This document shows, one piece after another, positions 16,857 through 25,572 of a stretch of 64,000 bases of DNA. Each line of letters starts with the position of its first letter. The first letter of the stretch is position 1. Where the stretch lies: contig NZ_CP121354.1 in assembly GCF_029674545.1 (NCBI RefSeq), positions 930,001-994,000 of the forward strand, read 5' to 3'. The notes beneath the pieces were generated by a model. That model was not told the origin of the DNA. It was given only the letters and a program-made list of their open reading frames with translations, and did not search any database. Made by a program: the position numbers and the translations under genes. The stretch comes from Mesorhizobium sp. WSM4904. GTDB taxonomy: Bacteria; Pseudomonadota; Alphaproteobacteria; Rhizobiales; Rhizobiaceae.

Positions 16857-17029
16857 TGTGTGTTGGTTCCGGTGTATGGTTGAAGTGGGAAGGAGGCCGA
16901 GTGGATCCTGGTCGTCCTTTCGGACAGGCCGCGGCATGGCCCGGTCCCTTCCCACCGGTGAACCATCAACCTGAACAGTTGCACGGGGCTGTTCCAAGCA
17001 GACCCCGCACCACAGGAAGAGGCGTGGAC
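16857..17029 (+). ncRNA. Bridge RNA (seekRNA) region of the IS110 element
   Basis: The left end folds into two guide loops. Target loop: stem GTGGGAAGG (16885-16893) with CCTTCCCAC (16947-16955), holding GGATCC (16903-16908), the same as the left target, hairpin GTCC-TTTC-GGAC, and CGGCATGG (16932-16939), complementary to the right target CCATGCCG. Donor loop: ACAGTTGC (16975-16982), the same as the right IS end at 17959-17966; hairpin CGGGGCTG with CAG-A-CCCCG (16984-17007); CACAGG (17011-17016), complementary to CCTGTG at the left junction. An outer stem GGTTGA/TCAACC encloses the target loop. Known for IS110 elements such as IS621; transcription here is inferred. Confidence 0.82.
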
Positions 17030-17956
17030 ATGATAGTGCAGAACTATGTCGGCTGCGACATCTCCAAGCAGTGGCTAGACTTTTTTGACGAGGCAAGCGG
17101 CCGTTTTCGGCGCATCGACAACCAGGCCGATGCGATCGCTGCCTATGTGGCAGGCCTTCGTCCCGGCCAAGACTTCGTCGTCATGGAGGCGACAGGCGTG
17201 CATGACCGGCTGCTGCGCCACGCGCTGGCCAAGGCCGGCGTGCCGTTCTCGCGGCACAACCCGGCCCATACCCACCACTATGCCAAGTCGACGAGACGGC
17301 GCGCCAAGACCGATCGTCTCGACGCCAGGATGCTGAGCGACTATGGCCGTCGCTATCAGCCGGCGGCCGAGCCGGCGCCGTGTGAACAAAACGAGCAGCT
17401 TCAATCGCTTGCCCGCTACCGCGACCATCTGGTCGAGATGCGGGCAACGCTGAAGAAGCACCTCGCTGAGGCCTTCGACGAGATTGTCATTGCCGACCTT
17501 GAAGAAACGATTGCCGCCTTCGACACACGCATCCATGCGCTCGAGAGCCGGATCGCCAACGTTATTCGTCAAACCGAGGACACCGCCCGCGATTACACGC
17601 TGATGATCTCCGTGCCGGGTGTCTCCAAGGTCGGCGCGCTCTCGCTCCTGGCGCACCTGCCCGAGCTCGGCCAGCGTTCACCCAAGGCGATCGCCGCACT
17701 CGCCGGCCTTGCCCCGTTCGACAACAAGAGTGGCAAGCTCAACCGCAGGAGCCAGATCCAGGGCGGGCGATCACGCGTGCGCCGCGCCCTCTATATGGCG
17801 GCCCTCACGGCCATCCGAACCTGCGACCGGTTCAAGTCCTTCTACAGCGCACTTGCCGCCCGATCAGGCTCCAAGAAACTCGCCATCATCGCCGTCGCAA
17901 GGAAGCTCTTGGTCGTCCTCAATGCTATCATGCGCGACAAAACCGCATTCGCATGA
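17030..17956 (+). CDS. IS110-family RNA-guided recombinase (transposase)
   Basis: A 308-residue DEDD-type recombinase. The RuvC-like N-terminal half has GCDISKQWLDFF (first Asp), VVMEATGVHD (Glu) and KTDRLDARMLSDYG (two Asp). The C-terminal Tnp_20-like half has MISVPGVSKVGALSLLAHL, IAALAGLAPFDNKSGK and GRSRVRRALYMAAL, with the conserved serine region around GGRSRVR. The ATG at 17030 follows AGGAAGAGGCGTGGAC. All catalytic residues seem present, so the element may be active. Confidence 0.95.
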   Translation: MIVQNYVGCDISKQWLDFFDEASGRFRRIDNQADAIAAYVAGLRPGQDFVVMEATGVHDRLLRHALAKAGVPFSRHNPAHTHHYAKSTRRRAKTDRLDARMLSDYGRRYQPAAEPAPCEQNEQLQSLARYRDHLVEMRATLKKHLAEAFDEIVIADLEETIAAFDTRIHALESRIANVIRQTEDTARDYTLMISVPGVSKVGALSLLAHLPELGQRSPKAIAALAGLAPFDNKSGKLNRRSQIQGGRSRVRRALYMAALTAIRTCDRFKSFYSALAARSGSKKLAIIAVARKLLVVLNAIMRDKTAFA

Positions 17957-17965
17957 ACACAGTTG

Positions 17966-18094
17966 CCATGCCGTTACGTCAGAGCGATGCCAGCGGTGCA
18001 GATTCTGCTCCGCTGCTTTCTTAGGCCGGGGTCACGGAATGGATCCTCGGGTCTACGCGTCCGCTTCGCTTCCGCTCCGCCCGTGGATGACGAA
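17966..18094. repeat. Right part of the interrupted family A repeat pair
   Basis: CCATGCCGTTACGTC at 17966 resumes the palindrome broken by the IS110 element. The usual spacer with GCGGTGCAG follows, then the partner palindrome at 18031-18094 (GTCACGGAATGGATCC to GGATGACGAA). Confidence 0.88.
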
Positions 18095-18227
18095 GTCCAG
18101 ACGCTTCGGCCAATCCCAAATGTATGCGGCGCCGCATTGAACGGATGCAAGCCGGCTGAGCCACCAACGAGCAAGCAAAACGGCCGCCATCGCTGGCGGC
18201 CGCTCTTCTCATGGCAATCAAGCCTGG

Positions 18228-18830
18228 TCAGCGCATCACATAGACGATGCGCCGCGTGCCGGGATCCACCAGCGCCGGCTGGTTGTTCACATAGACATAA
18301 CGATAGTTGTAGTCCGGGATCTCGCGCAATTCGACCGTGTCGGGCAGGACCGCGCCGGTCACCACTTCGCCCTCGAGATAGATCGGGTCGACCCGATGCG
18401 TGGTGACGTAGGTGCCTACCTCGGCCGGCGGCCTGGCGATCGGATCAACCGGATCGCTGGCAACGATGGCGCCGGTGTAGTCGTCCTGCGAATAGACATC
18501 GTCAGCCGGCGGCGACACGACGGCGATGTCGGCATCGGCCGGCCGGCGCGTGAGCACCACGCGGCTGCCGCCGAAGTCGCCCGTCACATAGTCGGAATAG
18601 ACCCAGCCGTTGCCGCCGGCTTCGGCGATGGTGCACCATTTGCTGTTTGCGATGCAGCCCCTGAGCGTAGCCGACTGGCCGGCCGCCAGCACGCCGATCA
18701 CAGGATATTGCGGGCCCGGGCCGGCGCGGACGTTCAGATCCGTCAACGCCGAGACCGGCGTGTCGGCAAGGGCCGCACCCGGCATGGCGAGCAGCGCACC
18801 GGCAAGCGCCGGAAACAATACGCTTTTCAT
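18228..18830 (-). CDS. Secreted SH3-domain and DUF1236 protein
   Basis: A 200-residue periplasmic protein. Residues 1-22 are a signal peptide (MKSVLFPALAGALLAMPGAA, cut near ALA-DTP). A bacterial SH3 domain follows (LTDLNVRAGPGPQYPVIGVL to GGNGWVYSDYVTGDF), with a probable disulfide between Cys 59 and Cys 67. The C-terminal DUF1236 domain reads VGTYVTTHRVDPIYLEGEVV and ends DPGTRRIVYVMR. Such proteins are common in rhizobia; a cell-wall role is suggested by the SH3 domain but unproven. Confidence 0.88.
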   Translation of the reverse strand: MKSVLFPALAGALLAMPGAALADTPVSALTDLNVRAGPGPQYPVIGVLAAGQSATLRGCIANSKWCTIAEAGGNGWVYSDYVTGDFGGSRVVLTRRPADADIAVVSPPADDVYSQDDYTGAIVASDPVDPIARPPAEVGTYVTTHRVDPIYLEGEVVTGAVLPDTVELREIPDYNYRYVYVNNQPALVDPGTRRIVYVMR

Positions 18831-19110
18831 GGCTTTTCTCCGTTTTCAACGCTCCCTCGGGCTCGAAAACGAAACCAGGCCTCATGCGTTCCGGCTAAAG
18901 CGCTTGCCGCCCGCTCACGAATTGTTCCACGTCCTGCAGCATCTTGGGTGCGGATGAGCCAATCTTGCCATAATAAATGCTTGATCGTGGGCAAATTCCC
19001 CGGCATTCGCCAGCGTCGAGCGCCGCGCAGCCCCTCGTGGGCGGTGACAATCCGGCGTTTCGCTGGCAGATTTGCAACCGGGACGTGATTCAGGCAACCA
19101 GGAGAACGAC

Positions 19111-19908
19111 ATGGCATTTTTTGCCAAGGGAAGGATTTTCATGGCCGCTGTTGTGGCGGCACTTGGGCTGGCGACGGGCGCGCAGGCGGCGGCCAGCTGC
19201 GGCAAGAGCGGCGCTGGCTTCGATGCCTGGAAGCAGCAGTTTGCGGCGGAAGCACAGGCCGAGGGCGTGGGGCAGAGGGGTCTGTCCGCGCTGGCCGGCG
19301 CCACTTACGCAACAAGGACGATCGCCGCCGATCGCGCCATCCACAAGGCTTTCAGCGGCTCGGTGGAGGCGTTCATGAAGCGCCGGGGCGGGGCTGCGAT
19401 CATTTCCAGGGGTCGTGCGCTGAAGAAGCAGAACGCGGCGATGTTCGACAGGATCGAACAGACCTACGGCGTGCCGCCGGGCGTGCTGCTCGCCATCTGG
19501 GGCATGGAGACCGGCTTCGGTGCGTCCATGGGCAACCAGAACACGGTCTCGGCCATTCTGACGCTGGCCTATGATTGCCGCCGCCCGGACTATTTTACCC
19601 CTCACGCCATCGCGGCGCTGAAGCTGGTCGATCGCGGCGCGCTGAGCGCCTCGTCGGTGGGCGCCATGCATGGCGAGATCGGCCACACCCAGTTCCTGCC
19701 CGGAAACGTCTTGAAGTACGGCGTCGGCAGCGGAAATCTGCGCGACCGGAACACCGCGCTCGCCTCCACCGCCAACTTCCTCAAGGGTCATGGCTGGCAG
19801 GCCGGCGCGAGCTATGAGGCGAACATGGGCGCGATCGCCGGCTGGAACTCGGCCAGCGTCTACCAGCAGGCCATCGCCCGCATCGCCGAGGCGATCGACG
19901 CCGACTGA
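19111..19908 (+). CDS. Lytic murein transglycosylase (MltB-like)
   Basis: A 265-residue periplasmic enzyme that cleaves the glycan strands of peptidoglycan to 1,6-anhydro products. A signal peptide (MAAVVAALGLATGAQAA) precedes FDAWKQQFAAEAQAEGVGQR. The catalytic glutamate is in LAIWGMETGFGASMG (about residue 134), and HGEIGHTQFLPGNVLKYG is the second conserved block. CAGGAGAACGAC before the ATG at 19111 is a good ribosome site. No C-terminal peptidoglycan-binding domain is present. A terminator follows. Confidence 0.92.
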   Translation: MAFFAKGRIFMAAVVAALGLATGAQAAASCGKSGAGFDAWKQQFAAEAQAEGVGQRGLSALAGATYATRTIAADRAIHKAFSGSVEAFMKRRGGAAIISRGRALKKQNAAMFDRIEQTYGVPPGVLLAIWGMETGFGASMGNQNTVSAILTLAYDCRRPDYFTPHAIAALKLVDRGALSASSVGAMHGEIGHTQFLPGNVLKYGVGSGNLRDRNTALASTANFLKGHGWQAGASYEANMGAIAGWNSASVYQQAIARIAEAIDAD

Positions 19909-19929
19909 CCGAATATGCCCATTCCAACG

Positions 19930-19957
19930 AAAAGCCCGGCCACGCGCCGGGCTTTTC
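19930..19957 (+). terminator. Intrinsic terminator after the lytic transglycosylase
   Basis: AAAAGCCCGGC and GCCGGGCTTTTCC form a strong stem with a short CACGC loop and a T-run, 22 bases after the stop. Confidence 0.85.
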
Positions 19958-20077
19958 CTTATTGGGCTTGAGATCGGCGAAAGCCGGGAAGCAGGAATCT
20001 CCCTCTCGGGTGCCCCGGCGGAGATGTCGCCAGAAGCGACGGAGAGGATCCTTGCGCGTGAAGGCTGCAACGTATCC

Positions 20078-20143
20078 TTCGTCATTCTAGGGCGAAGCAA
20101 GGAGCGAAGCGACGCGCGCAGACCCTAGAATCCATTCCGTTAC
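20078..20143. repeat. Family A palindrome, left member of a pair enclosing a GIY-YIG gene
   Basis: It reads TTCGTCATTCTAGGGCGAAG to GACCCTAGAATCCATTCCG. TTCGTCATTCTAG at 20078-20090 is the intact form of the site used by the IS1111-type element at 55654. The partner palindrome is at 20521-20590, much farther away than in other pairs. Confidence 0.9.
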
Positions 20144-20206
20144 CTCAGCCAAGAAATGCAACGGTCGAGAATAGCCGCCGATGACTGCGCCAACTAAGAT
20201 CGCGGC

Positions 20207-20494
20207 ATGACAGGCTATGTTTACATGACCGCAAGCCAGAAAGGCGGCACGATCTACATCGGCGTCACCAATGATCTCGGCCGTCGAATGCCCGAGCACA
20301 AGACCGGCCAAAGCTCCAGCTTCACCAGCCGCTACGGTGTGCAGCGTCTCGTCTGGTACGAGGAGTATTTCGACATCGCCGACGCGATCCAGCGTGAGAC
20401 GTCATTGAAGCGCTGGCCACGCCGATGGAAGGTGGAATTGATCGAGAAGAGCAATCCGGAATGGTTCGAGTTGTTTCGCGGAACTGGCTGGTGA
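20207..20494 (+). CDS. GIY-YIG single-domain nuclease family protein
   Basis: A 95-residue stand-alone GIY-YIG domain. It reads MTGYVYMTASQ, then GTIYIGVTNDLGRRMPEH, matching the catalytic GIY-x-YIG core with the conserved Arg and the start of the next helix. The rest (RYGVQRLVWYEEYFDIADAI, ETSLKRWPRRWKVELIE, NPEWFELF) is typical of this abundant small family. The role is unknown; related domains cut DNA. It sits exactly between two inverted family A palindromes. Confidence 0.9.
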   Translation: MTGYVYMTASQKGGTIYIGVTNDLGRRMPEHKTGQSSSFTSRYGVQRLVWYEEYFDIADAIQRETSLKRWPRRWKVELIEKSNPEWFELFRGTGW

Positions 20495-20520
20495 ACGTTC
20501 TGCACCGTGGCGGCTCTCAA

Positions 20521-20590
20521 CCGTCACGGCATGGATTCTAGGGTCTGCGCGCGTCGCTTTCGCTCCTTGCTCCGCCCTAGAATGACGAAG
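20521..20590. repeat. Family A palindrome, right member of the pair enclosing the GIY-YIG gene
   Basis: CCGTCACGGCATGGATTCTA to CTAGAATGACGAAG, inverted relative to 20078-20143. The usual spacer remnant TTCTGCACCGTGGCGG lies just before it. Confidence 0.9.
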
Positions 20591-20637
20591 GATGGGCTGC
20601 CGGGACAGCACTCCCCTTGCGGGGGAGATCAGCAGCG

Positions 20638-21861
20638 TCATCCCTTGCGGTTTCTTGCCGCCAGTGTCCGCAGCCTCAGCCCGTTGAGGCGGATGAAGCC
20701 TTCGGCGTCCTTCTGGTCGTAGGCGCCGCGATCGTCCTCGAAGGTGACCAGCGCGTCGGAATAGAGCGTCTTCTTCGACTTGCGGCCGGTGACGATGACA
20801 TTGCCTTTGTAGAGCTTCAGCCGGACCGTGCCTTCGACGTCTTCCTGGCTCTTGTCGATCATCGCCTGCAGCATGACGCGCTCGGGCGAGAACCAGAAGC
20901 CGTTGTAGATGAGCTCGGCATAGCGCGGCATGAACTCGTCCTTGAGGTGGGCGGCGCCGCGGTCGAGCGTGATCGATTCGATCGCCCTATGGGCGGCGAG
21001 CAGGATGGTGCCGCCGGGTGTCTCGTAGACGCCGCGCGACTTCATGCCGACGAAACGGTTCTCGACCAGGTCGAGGCGGCCGATGCCGTTGTCGCGGCCG
21101 AGGTCGTTGAGCGCCGCCAGCATGGTGGCCGGCGACAGCTTCTTGCCGTTGAGCGCGATCGGATCGCCCTTGAGGAACTCGATCTCGATCTCGGTGACGA
21201 CGTCGGGTGCGTCCATCGGCGAGACGGTGCGCTGGTGGACGAATTCCGGCGGCTCGCTCCACGGATCCTCCAGAACCTTGCCCTCGGAGGAGGAGTGCAG
21301 AAGGTTGGCGTCGACCGAGAAGGGCGCCTCGCCGCGCTTGTCCTTCGGCACCGGGATCTGGTGCTGCTCGGCGAAGTTGAGGAGGTCGGTGCGCGACTTG
21401 AACGACCAGTCGCGCCACGGCGCGATGACCTTGATGTCGGGGTTGAGCGCGTAGGCGGAAAGCTCGAAGCGGACCTGATCGTTGCCCTTGCCGGTCGCTC
21501 CATGCGCAATCGCGTCGGCTCCGGTTTCCTTGGCGATCTCGACCAGATGCTTGGAGATCAATGGTCGGGCGATCGAGGTGCCGAGCAGATAGGTGCCTTC
21601 ATAGACCGCGTTTGCACGGAACATCGGAAAGACGAAGTCGGAAACGAATTCCTCGCGCACGTCGACGATGCGGATGTCCTTGATGCCCATCATCTCGGCC
21701 TTGCGGCGCGCCGGCTCCAGCTCGCCGCCCTGGCCGAGGTCGGCGGTGAAGGTGACGACCTCGGCGCCGAGCTCGGTCTGCAGCCATTTCAGGATGATGG
21801 ACGTGTCGAGGCCGCCGGAATAGGCGAGCACGACTTTCTTCACGTCTTTGAACTTGGACAT
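20638..21861 (-). CDS. argG: Argininosuccinate synthase
   Basis: It joins citrulline and aspartate using ATP in arginine biosynthesis. The 407-residue product has [21 protein letters not shown] with the PP-loop AYSGGLDTS, then [16 protein letters not shown] and the citrulline- and aspartate-binding block [12 protein letters not shown] near the end. The ATG at 21861 gives the family N-terminus; an open frame continues to 21921. The gene is transcribed alone, and a repeat region separates it from the next gene upstream. Confidence 0.97.
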   Translation of the reverse strand: MSKFKDVKKVVLAYSGGLDTSIILKWLQTELGAEVVTFTADLGQGGELEPARRKAEMMGIKDIRIVDVREEFVSDFVFPMFRANAVYEGTYLLGTSIARPLISKHLVEIAKETGADAIAHGATGKGNDQVRFELSAYALNPDIKVIAPWRDWSFKSRTDLLNFAEQHQIPVPKDKRGEAPFSVDANLLHSSSEGKVLEDPWSEPPEFVHQRTVSPMDAPDVVTEIEIEFLKGDPIALNGKKLSPATMLAALNDLGRDNGIGRLDLVENRFVGMKSRGVYETPGGTILLAAHRAIESITLDRGAAHLKDEFMPRYAELIYNGFWFSPERVMLQAMIDKSQEDVEGTVRLKLYKGNVIVTGRKSKKTLYSDALVTFEDDRGAYDQKDAEGFIRLNGLRLRTLAARNRKG

Positions 21862-22004
21862 TTTGGCGGTTCCGCGGGTAAAGAAGGTTCGCGGGCGAGT
21901 ATCACGGGGTTTCCGGCTCATGCAAGAGACGAAGGCAGATCCAGCGCCATCACTTCAGGTTTGACTTTGCCCCCACTCGTTACGGGCGTCAGCGCTGCCC
22001 CTCA

Positions 22005-22170
22005 CCTGCCTGCCGGCATCCTCTCCCCGCATAGTGACGGGGAGAGGGGCGCTCTCATCGATGATTTCGCCAATCCCCAGCGTTGCAAGGTAAGGGCCAA
22101 CGGCGCAGCCAGCCCTTTCTCCCCGTCACTATACGGGGAGAAATGCCCGGCAGGGCAATGAGGGGCGGCG
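22005..22170. repeat. Palindromic repeat, family B variant
   Basis: CCTCTCCCCGCATAGTGACG with GGGGAGAGG and, 80 bases on, TTTCTCCCCGTCACTATACG with GGGGAGAAA, framed by CCTGCCGGCAT and GCCCGGCAGGGCAATGAGGG. It fills most of the 450-base gap between argG and the LysE gene, which must also hold both promoters. Confidence 0.8.
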
Positions 22171-22312
22171 CCGACCTCGACGATTGCCTGAAGCGGTTGC
22201 GCCGGACCGCTTGTCTGTTGCGATGCTGGACCAGAGGCCACGTCAGCCAGTTGCTAGCGTGCCCTGGCTGGCCGCGCTATAGGGTCTTCGATCCATCCCG
22301 CAGGGGCGAGCA

Positions 22313-22954
22313 ATGTCCTTCATTCCCGACACCACGACGCTGATCCAGTTCGCCATCGCCACGATAATCCTGGCGATCACGCCGGGGCCGGACATGACGC
22401 TGTTCGTGTCGCGCACGCTGAGCCAGGGCCGCGCCACCGGCTTCGCCTCGATGGCCGGGGCGCTGTGCGGCACGCTGATCCATACCACGCTGGTGGTGGT
22501 CGGCGTCTCGGCGCTGATCGTGGCCTCGCCGATGGCCTTCTTCGCGCTGAAGATCTTCGGCGCCGGCTATCTCGTGTTCCTGGCCTGGCAGGCGGTGACG
22601 AAGGGCTCGGCCTTCTCGCCGGAGAAGAAGGAAGGGCCTCGGATCTCTTTGCTCCGCAGCTGGGCGGCCGGGCTCGGCGTCAACCTGCTCAATCCGAAGA
22701 TCATCCTGTTCTTCATGACCTTCCTGCCGCAATTCGTCTCCGCGCATGATCCCAACGCGCCCGGAAAGCTGTTTTTCCTCGGCGTCATGTTCATCGCGCT
22801 GTCGATCCCGGTGACGGCGCCGATGGTGCTGGCGGCGGAGAAGTTTTCGGCGGCGATGAAGGCGAGCCCGCGCGTGACGCGTGTGGTCGACTATCTGTTC
22901 GGCGGCGTGTTCTCGGCCTTCGCGCTCAAGATCCTGACTGCACAGGCGAAGTAA
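22313..22954 (+). CDS. LysE/RhtB family amino-acid exporter
   Basis: A 213-residue inner-membrane exporter with six hydrophobic helices, the family's normal size. The family signature ITPGPDMTLFVSRTLSQGR is at about residues 22-40, and AWQAVTKG and LGVNLLNPKIILFFMTFLPQF mark the middle. Substrate is likely an amino acid or related compound but cannot be told from sequence. CAGGGGCGAGCA precedes the ATG. Confidence 0.92.
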   Translation: MSFIPDTTTLIQFAIATIILAITPGPDMTLFVSRTLSQGRATGFASMAGALCGTLIHTTLVVVGVSALIVASPMAFFALKIFGAGYLVFLAWQAVTKGSAFSPEKKEGPRISLLRSWAAGLGVNLLNPKIILFFMTFLPQFVSAHDPNAPGKLFFLGVMFIALSIPVTAPMVLAAEKFSAAMKASPRVTRVVDYLFGGVFSAFALKILTAQAK

Positions 22955-22967
22955 GCCTACGCCGATC

Positions 22968-23435
22968 TCAGGTTTCCGGATCGGTCAGCGGCTCGCGGCG
23001 CCAGCTGCCGGCCCGGCGGCCGGCCGAGAGCCAGTAGAAGATGCCGCCGACCATGCCGCTGCCGATCAACGCGAGCCTGACATTGTTGTCGGCGACATCG
23101 AAATCGCCGTCGCCGAGATTATGCGCGAAGCCGAGGAAGACGATGGCGATGACGGCGCCGCCCAGCGCGTAAAACAGCCAGTCGCGCCGTCCCAGCACTT
23201 CGGCGATCAGGATGACGACCGCCGCCGGCATGAAGCCGAAATAGGCGACGAACAGCGCCAGGAAAGGCACCGAAAAATAGAGCGCGGGCGCGATCGTCGG
23301 GTGTCCTGGCTCCGGCGCGTAGCCGAAATAGCCGAGGAAAAGCACGTTGAGGAAGGCGCTCGCCGCCAGCGAGGCGACGAGATAGCCGATGAGGATGGCG
23401 GCGAAGCGGACGAGATAGGCGACGATACGCCTCAC
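22968..23435 (-). CDS. Small integral membrane protein of unknown function
   Basis: A 155-residue protein with four hydrophobic segments ([78 protein letters not shown]) and a charged tail. I do not recognise a family. The GTG start overlaps the rlmN stop by four bases (GTGA), so it is likely translated from the rlmN message. Confidence 0.8.
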   Translation of the reverse strand: MRRIVAYLVRFAAILIGYLVASLAASAFLNVLFLGYFGYAPEPGHPTIAPALYFSVPFLALFVAYFGFMPAAVVILIAEVLGRRDWLFYALGGAVIAIVFLGFAHNLGDGDFDVADNNVRLALIGSGMVGGIFYWLSAGRRAGSWRREPLTDPET

Positions 23436-24667
23436 GCCTCGCCGTGCCCCGCGATCATCATGGCTTCCAGCGCCAGGCGGTCCACCTTGCGCATCCGCTC
23501 CGATTCCGACTTCAGCTGGCCGCAGGCAGCCAGGATGTCGCGGCCGCGCGGCGTGCGGATCGGCGAGGCATAGCCGGCGTTGTTGATGTAATCGGCGAAC
23601 TTCTCGATCGTCTCCCAGTCCGAGCTCTGGTAGTTGGTGCCGGGCCAGGGGTTGAACGGGATCAGGTTGATCTTAGCCGGAATGCCCTTCAAGAGCTTCA
23701 CCAGCGCCTTGGCGTCGTCGAGGGAATCGTTGACGTCCTTCAGCATCACATATTCGAAGGTGATACGGCGGGCGTTCGACAGGCCGGGATAGGCGCGGCA
23801 GGCGGCGATCAGCTCCTTCAGCGGGAACTTCTTGTTGATCGGCACCAGAAGGTCGCGCAGGTCGTCGTTGGTGGCGTGCAGCGAGATCGCCAGCATGACG
23901 CCGATCTCCTCGCCGGTGCGGGCGATCTCCGGCACCACGCCGGAGGTCGACAGCGTGATGCGGCGCTTCGACAGGGACAGGCCATCGCCGTCGGAGGCGA
24001 TCAGCAGCGCCTTCTTCACCGCCTCGAAATTGTAGAGCGGCTCGCCCATGCCCATCATGACGATGTTGGAGACTTTTCTGCCCTCGGCCGGCACGATGGC
24101 GCCGTCCGGCGTGTCGCGGTCGGGGAAGTCGCCGAGACGGTCGCGCGCGGTGAGCAGCTGCGCCAGGATTTCCTCCGTCGTGAGGTTGCGCACCAGCTTC
24201 TGCGTGCCGGTGTGGCAGAAGGAGCAGGTCAGCGTGCAGCCGACCTGCGAGGAGATGCAGAGCGTGCCGCGCCCTTCCTCGGGGATATAGACGGTCTCGA
24301 TCTCGACCGGCCGGCCGGCGCCGCGCGGCGGGAAGCGGAACAGCCATTTGCGCGTACCGTCGGAAGATATCTGCTCCTCGACGATTTCGGGCCGGGCGAC
24401 GGTGAAATGCTTGTCGAGCTCGGCGCGCAGTTCCTTGGAGATGTTGAACATGTGGGCGAAGTCGGAGACGCCGCGCACATACATCCAGTGCCAGAGCTGC
24501 TGGGCGCGCATCTTGGCCTGGCGCTCAGGCACGATGCCGGCCTCGACGAGGGCGGCGCCAAGCTCGGCGCGGGTCAGGCCGATCAGCGACGGCTTCTCCG
24601 TCGCTGCAGCACGAGCGCGCAAGGCATCGCGCGCGCCTTCGGCGGTCAGATCGAATGAAAGGGTCAT
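23432..24667 (-). CDS. rlmN: 23S rRNA (adenine2503-C2) / tRNA (adenine37-C2) methyltransferase RlmN
   Basis: A radical-SAM enzyme that methylates A2503 of 23S rRNA and A37 of some tRNAs. The 411-residue product has the iron-sulfur motif CTLTCSFC within [18 protein letters not shown] and [14 protein letters not shown]. The C-terminal part has [29 protein letters not shown] and [12 protein letters not shown], where a catalytic cysteine is expected. The N-terminal accessory domain reads [14 protein letters not shown]. It is translationally coupled to the downstream membrane protein. Confidence 0.97.
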   Translation of the reverse strand: MTLSFDLTAEGARDALRARAAATEKPSLIGLTRAELGAALVEAGIVPERQAKMRAQQLWHWMYVRGVSDFAHMFNISKELRAELDKHFTVARPEIVEEQISSDGTRKWLFRFPPRGAGRPVEIETVYIPEEGRGTLCISSQVGCTLTCSFCHTGTQKLVRNLTTEEILAQLLTARDRLGDFPDRDTPDGAIVPAEGRKVSNIVMMGMGEPLYNFEAVKKALLIASDGDGLSLSKRRITLSTSGVVPEIARTGEEIGVMLAISLHATNDDLRDLLVPINKKFPLKELIAACRAYPGLSNARRITFEYVMLKDVNDSLDDAKALVKLLKGIPAKINLIPFNPWPGTNYQSSDWETIEKFADYINNAGYASPIRTPRGRDILAACGQLKSESERMRKVDRLALEAMMIAGHGEA

Positions 24668-24770
24668 GGTTGCGCCAATATAAGCGGTTTGCGGCCGATT
24701 TCAGCATCGTGCCTGAAATGAAGCGCGGCGCATAGCACAGGTTGCAGGCGGAGTCATGGGGCGGGGCTTC

Positions 24771-24920
24771 CCTTCTCCCCTTGTGGGAGAAGGTGGATCG
24801 GCGCGCAGCGCCGAGACGGTTGAGGGGTGTTCCAGGAAACGCCAGCGTCTCACTCCGCTGGAGCACCCCTCATCCGACCGAGCTTCGCTCGGCCACCTTC
24901 TCCCACAAGGGGAGAAGGGA
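24771..24920. repeat. Large palindromic repeat, family B
   Basis: CTTCTCCCCTTGTGGGAGAA to TTCTCCCACAAGGGGAGAAG with the internal arms GAGGGGTGTTCCAG and CTGGAGCACCCCTC. It lies between the divergent rlmN and Met-rich protein genes. The rest of this 425-base gap shows no gene. Confidence 0.9.
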
Positions 24921-25092
24921 GAGGCGCCGATCGGCAACGACCTTACTCTTTGTATCCGGTCTTCGGCGGTGACCGCTGACGTGCGCGCCATCTTCGGTCC
25001 GATCACATAGTCGTGTTGGCGTAACGCTTCGCCACCCGGCGGCGAAATCTGAAAGGGGCAATTGTGCCCCGCGCAAAACGGGAGTGAGCAGA

Positions 25093-25392
25093 ATGCATTC
25101 GATCAAGCTTGTCGCGATTGCCGGCCTTGTCGGCCTGTCCGTCTCGCCGGCGTTTGCCGAGGACACGATGGGAACCATGACGATGATGAAGGCAGGACAG
25201 GTGACGGCGATCATGCCCGACGGCCACATGGGCACCATGATGCCGGACGCAAAAATGAGCAGCGAAATGATGAAGTCGGCCAAGCCGATCAAGCACTGCA
25301 TGATGATGATGACCGATGCCAAGGGCAAAGCCTACATGATCGACACGTCGACCAAGAAGGCACAGGCCGAATGTGAAAAAATGGCCATGTGA
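25093..25392 (+). CDS. Small secreted Met-rich protein
   Basis: A 99-residue protein with a signal peptide (MHSIKLVAIAGLVGLSVSPA, cut near AFA-EDT). The mature part has about 17 methionines, with clusters such as MGTMTMMKAG, HMGTMMPDAKMSSEMM and KHCMMMMTD, and two cysteines. Met/His-rich periplasmic proteins often bind copper; that is inference here. GGAGTGAGCAGA precedes the ATG at 25093; a GTG at 25084 is the alternative. A strong inverted repeat follows the stop. Confidence 0.75.
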   Translation: MHSIKLVAIAGLVGLSVSPAFAEDTMGTMTMMKAGQVTAIMPDGHMGTMMPDAKMSSEMMKSAKPIKHCMMMMTDAKGKAYMIDTSTKKAQAECEKMAM

Positions 25393-25396
25393 GCCA

Positions 25397-25433
25397 GCCG
25401 GATCCCGCCGGCGCGACGCGGGCGGGATCCGGC
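25397..25433. terminator. Perfect 13-bp inverted repeat after the Met-rich gene
   Basis: GCCGGATCCCGCC and GGCGGGATCCGGC, loop of 11 bases, 4 bases after the stop codon. There is no T-run, so it is either a terminator acting without one or an mRNA 3' end protector. Confidence 0.6.
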
Positions 25434-25572
25434 ATCGTCGATCGAGCGCTCTTGGTGAAGCGCTCTTGGGGAATTGCCGGTGAGGGCTTGGCCGCGAGCG
25501 CAACCAGCCTGACCGACGGGCTTGATCGGCTGCCTCAGTGTGCTAGGCCGGATCATCACCAAGAGGGCGCAG

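Larger units (their letters stand above)
16857..17965 (+). mobile_element. IS110-family insertion sequence (about 1109 bp)
   Basis: The ends are set by the interrupted family A repeat: GGATCC at 16851-16856 on the left, CCATGCCG at 17966-17973 on the right; the uninterrupted form is GGATCCATGCCG (for example 3515-3526). CC is present on both sides and is the likely core dinucleotide. There are no terminal inverted repeats, as expected for the IS110 group. A 173-base non-coding left end precedes the single recombinase gene, and only 9 bases follow it. Confidence 0.88.

Noticed and set aside
16811..17029. Upstream extension of the IS110 recombinase frame (additional 73 codons)
   Set aside because: These codons run through the interrupted palindrome and the guide RNA; the family start MIVQNYVGCDISK begins at 17030.
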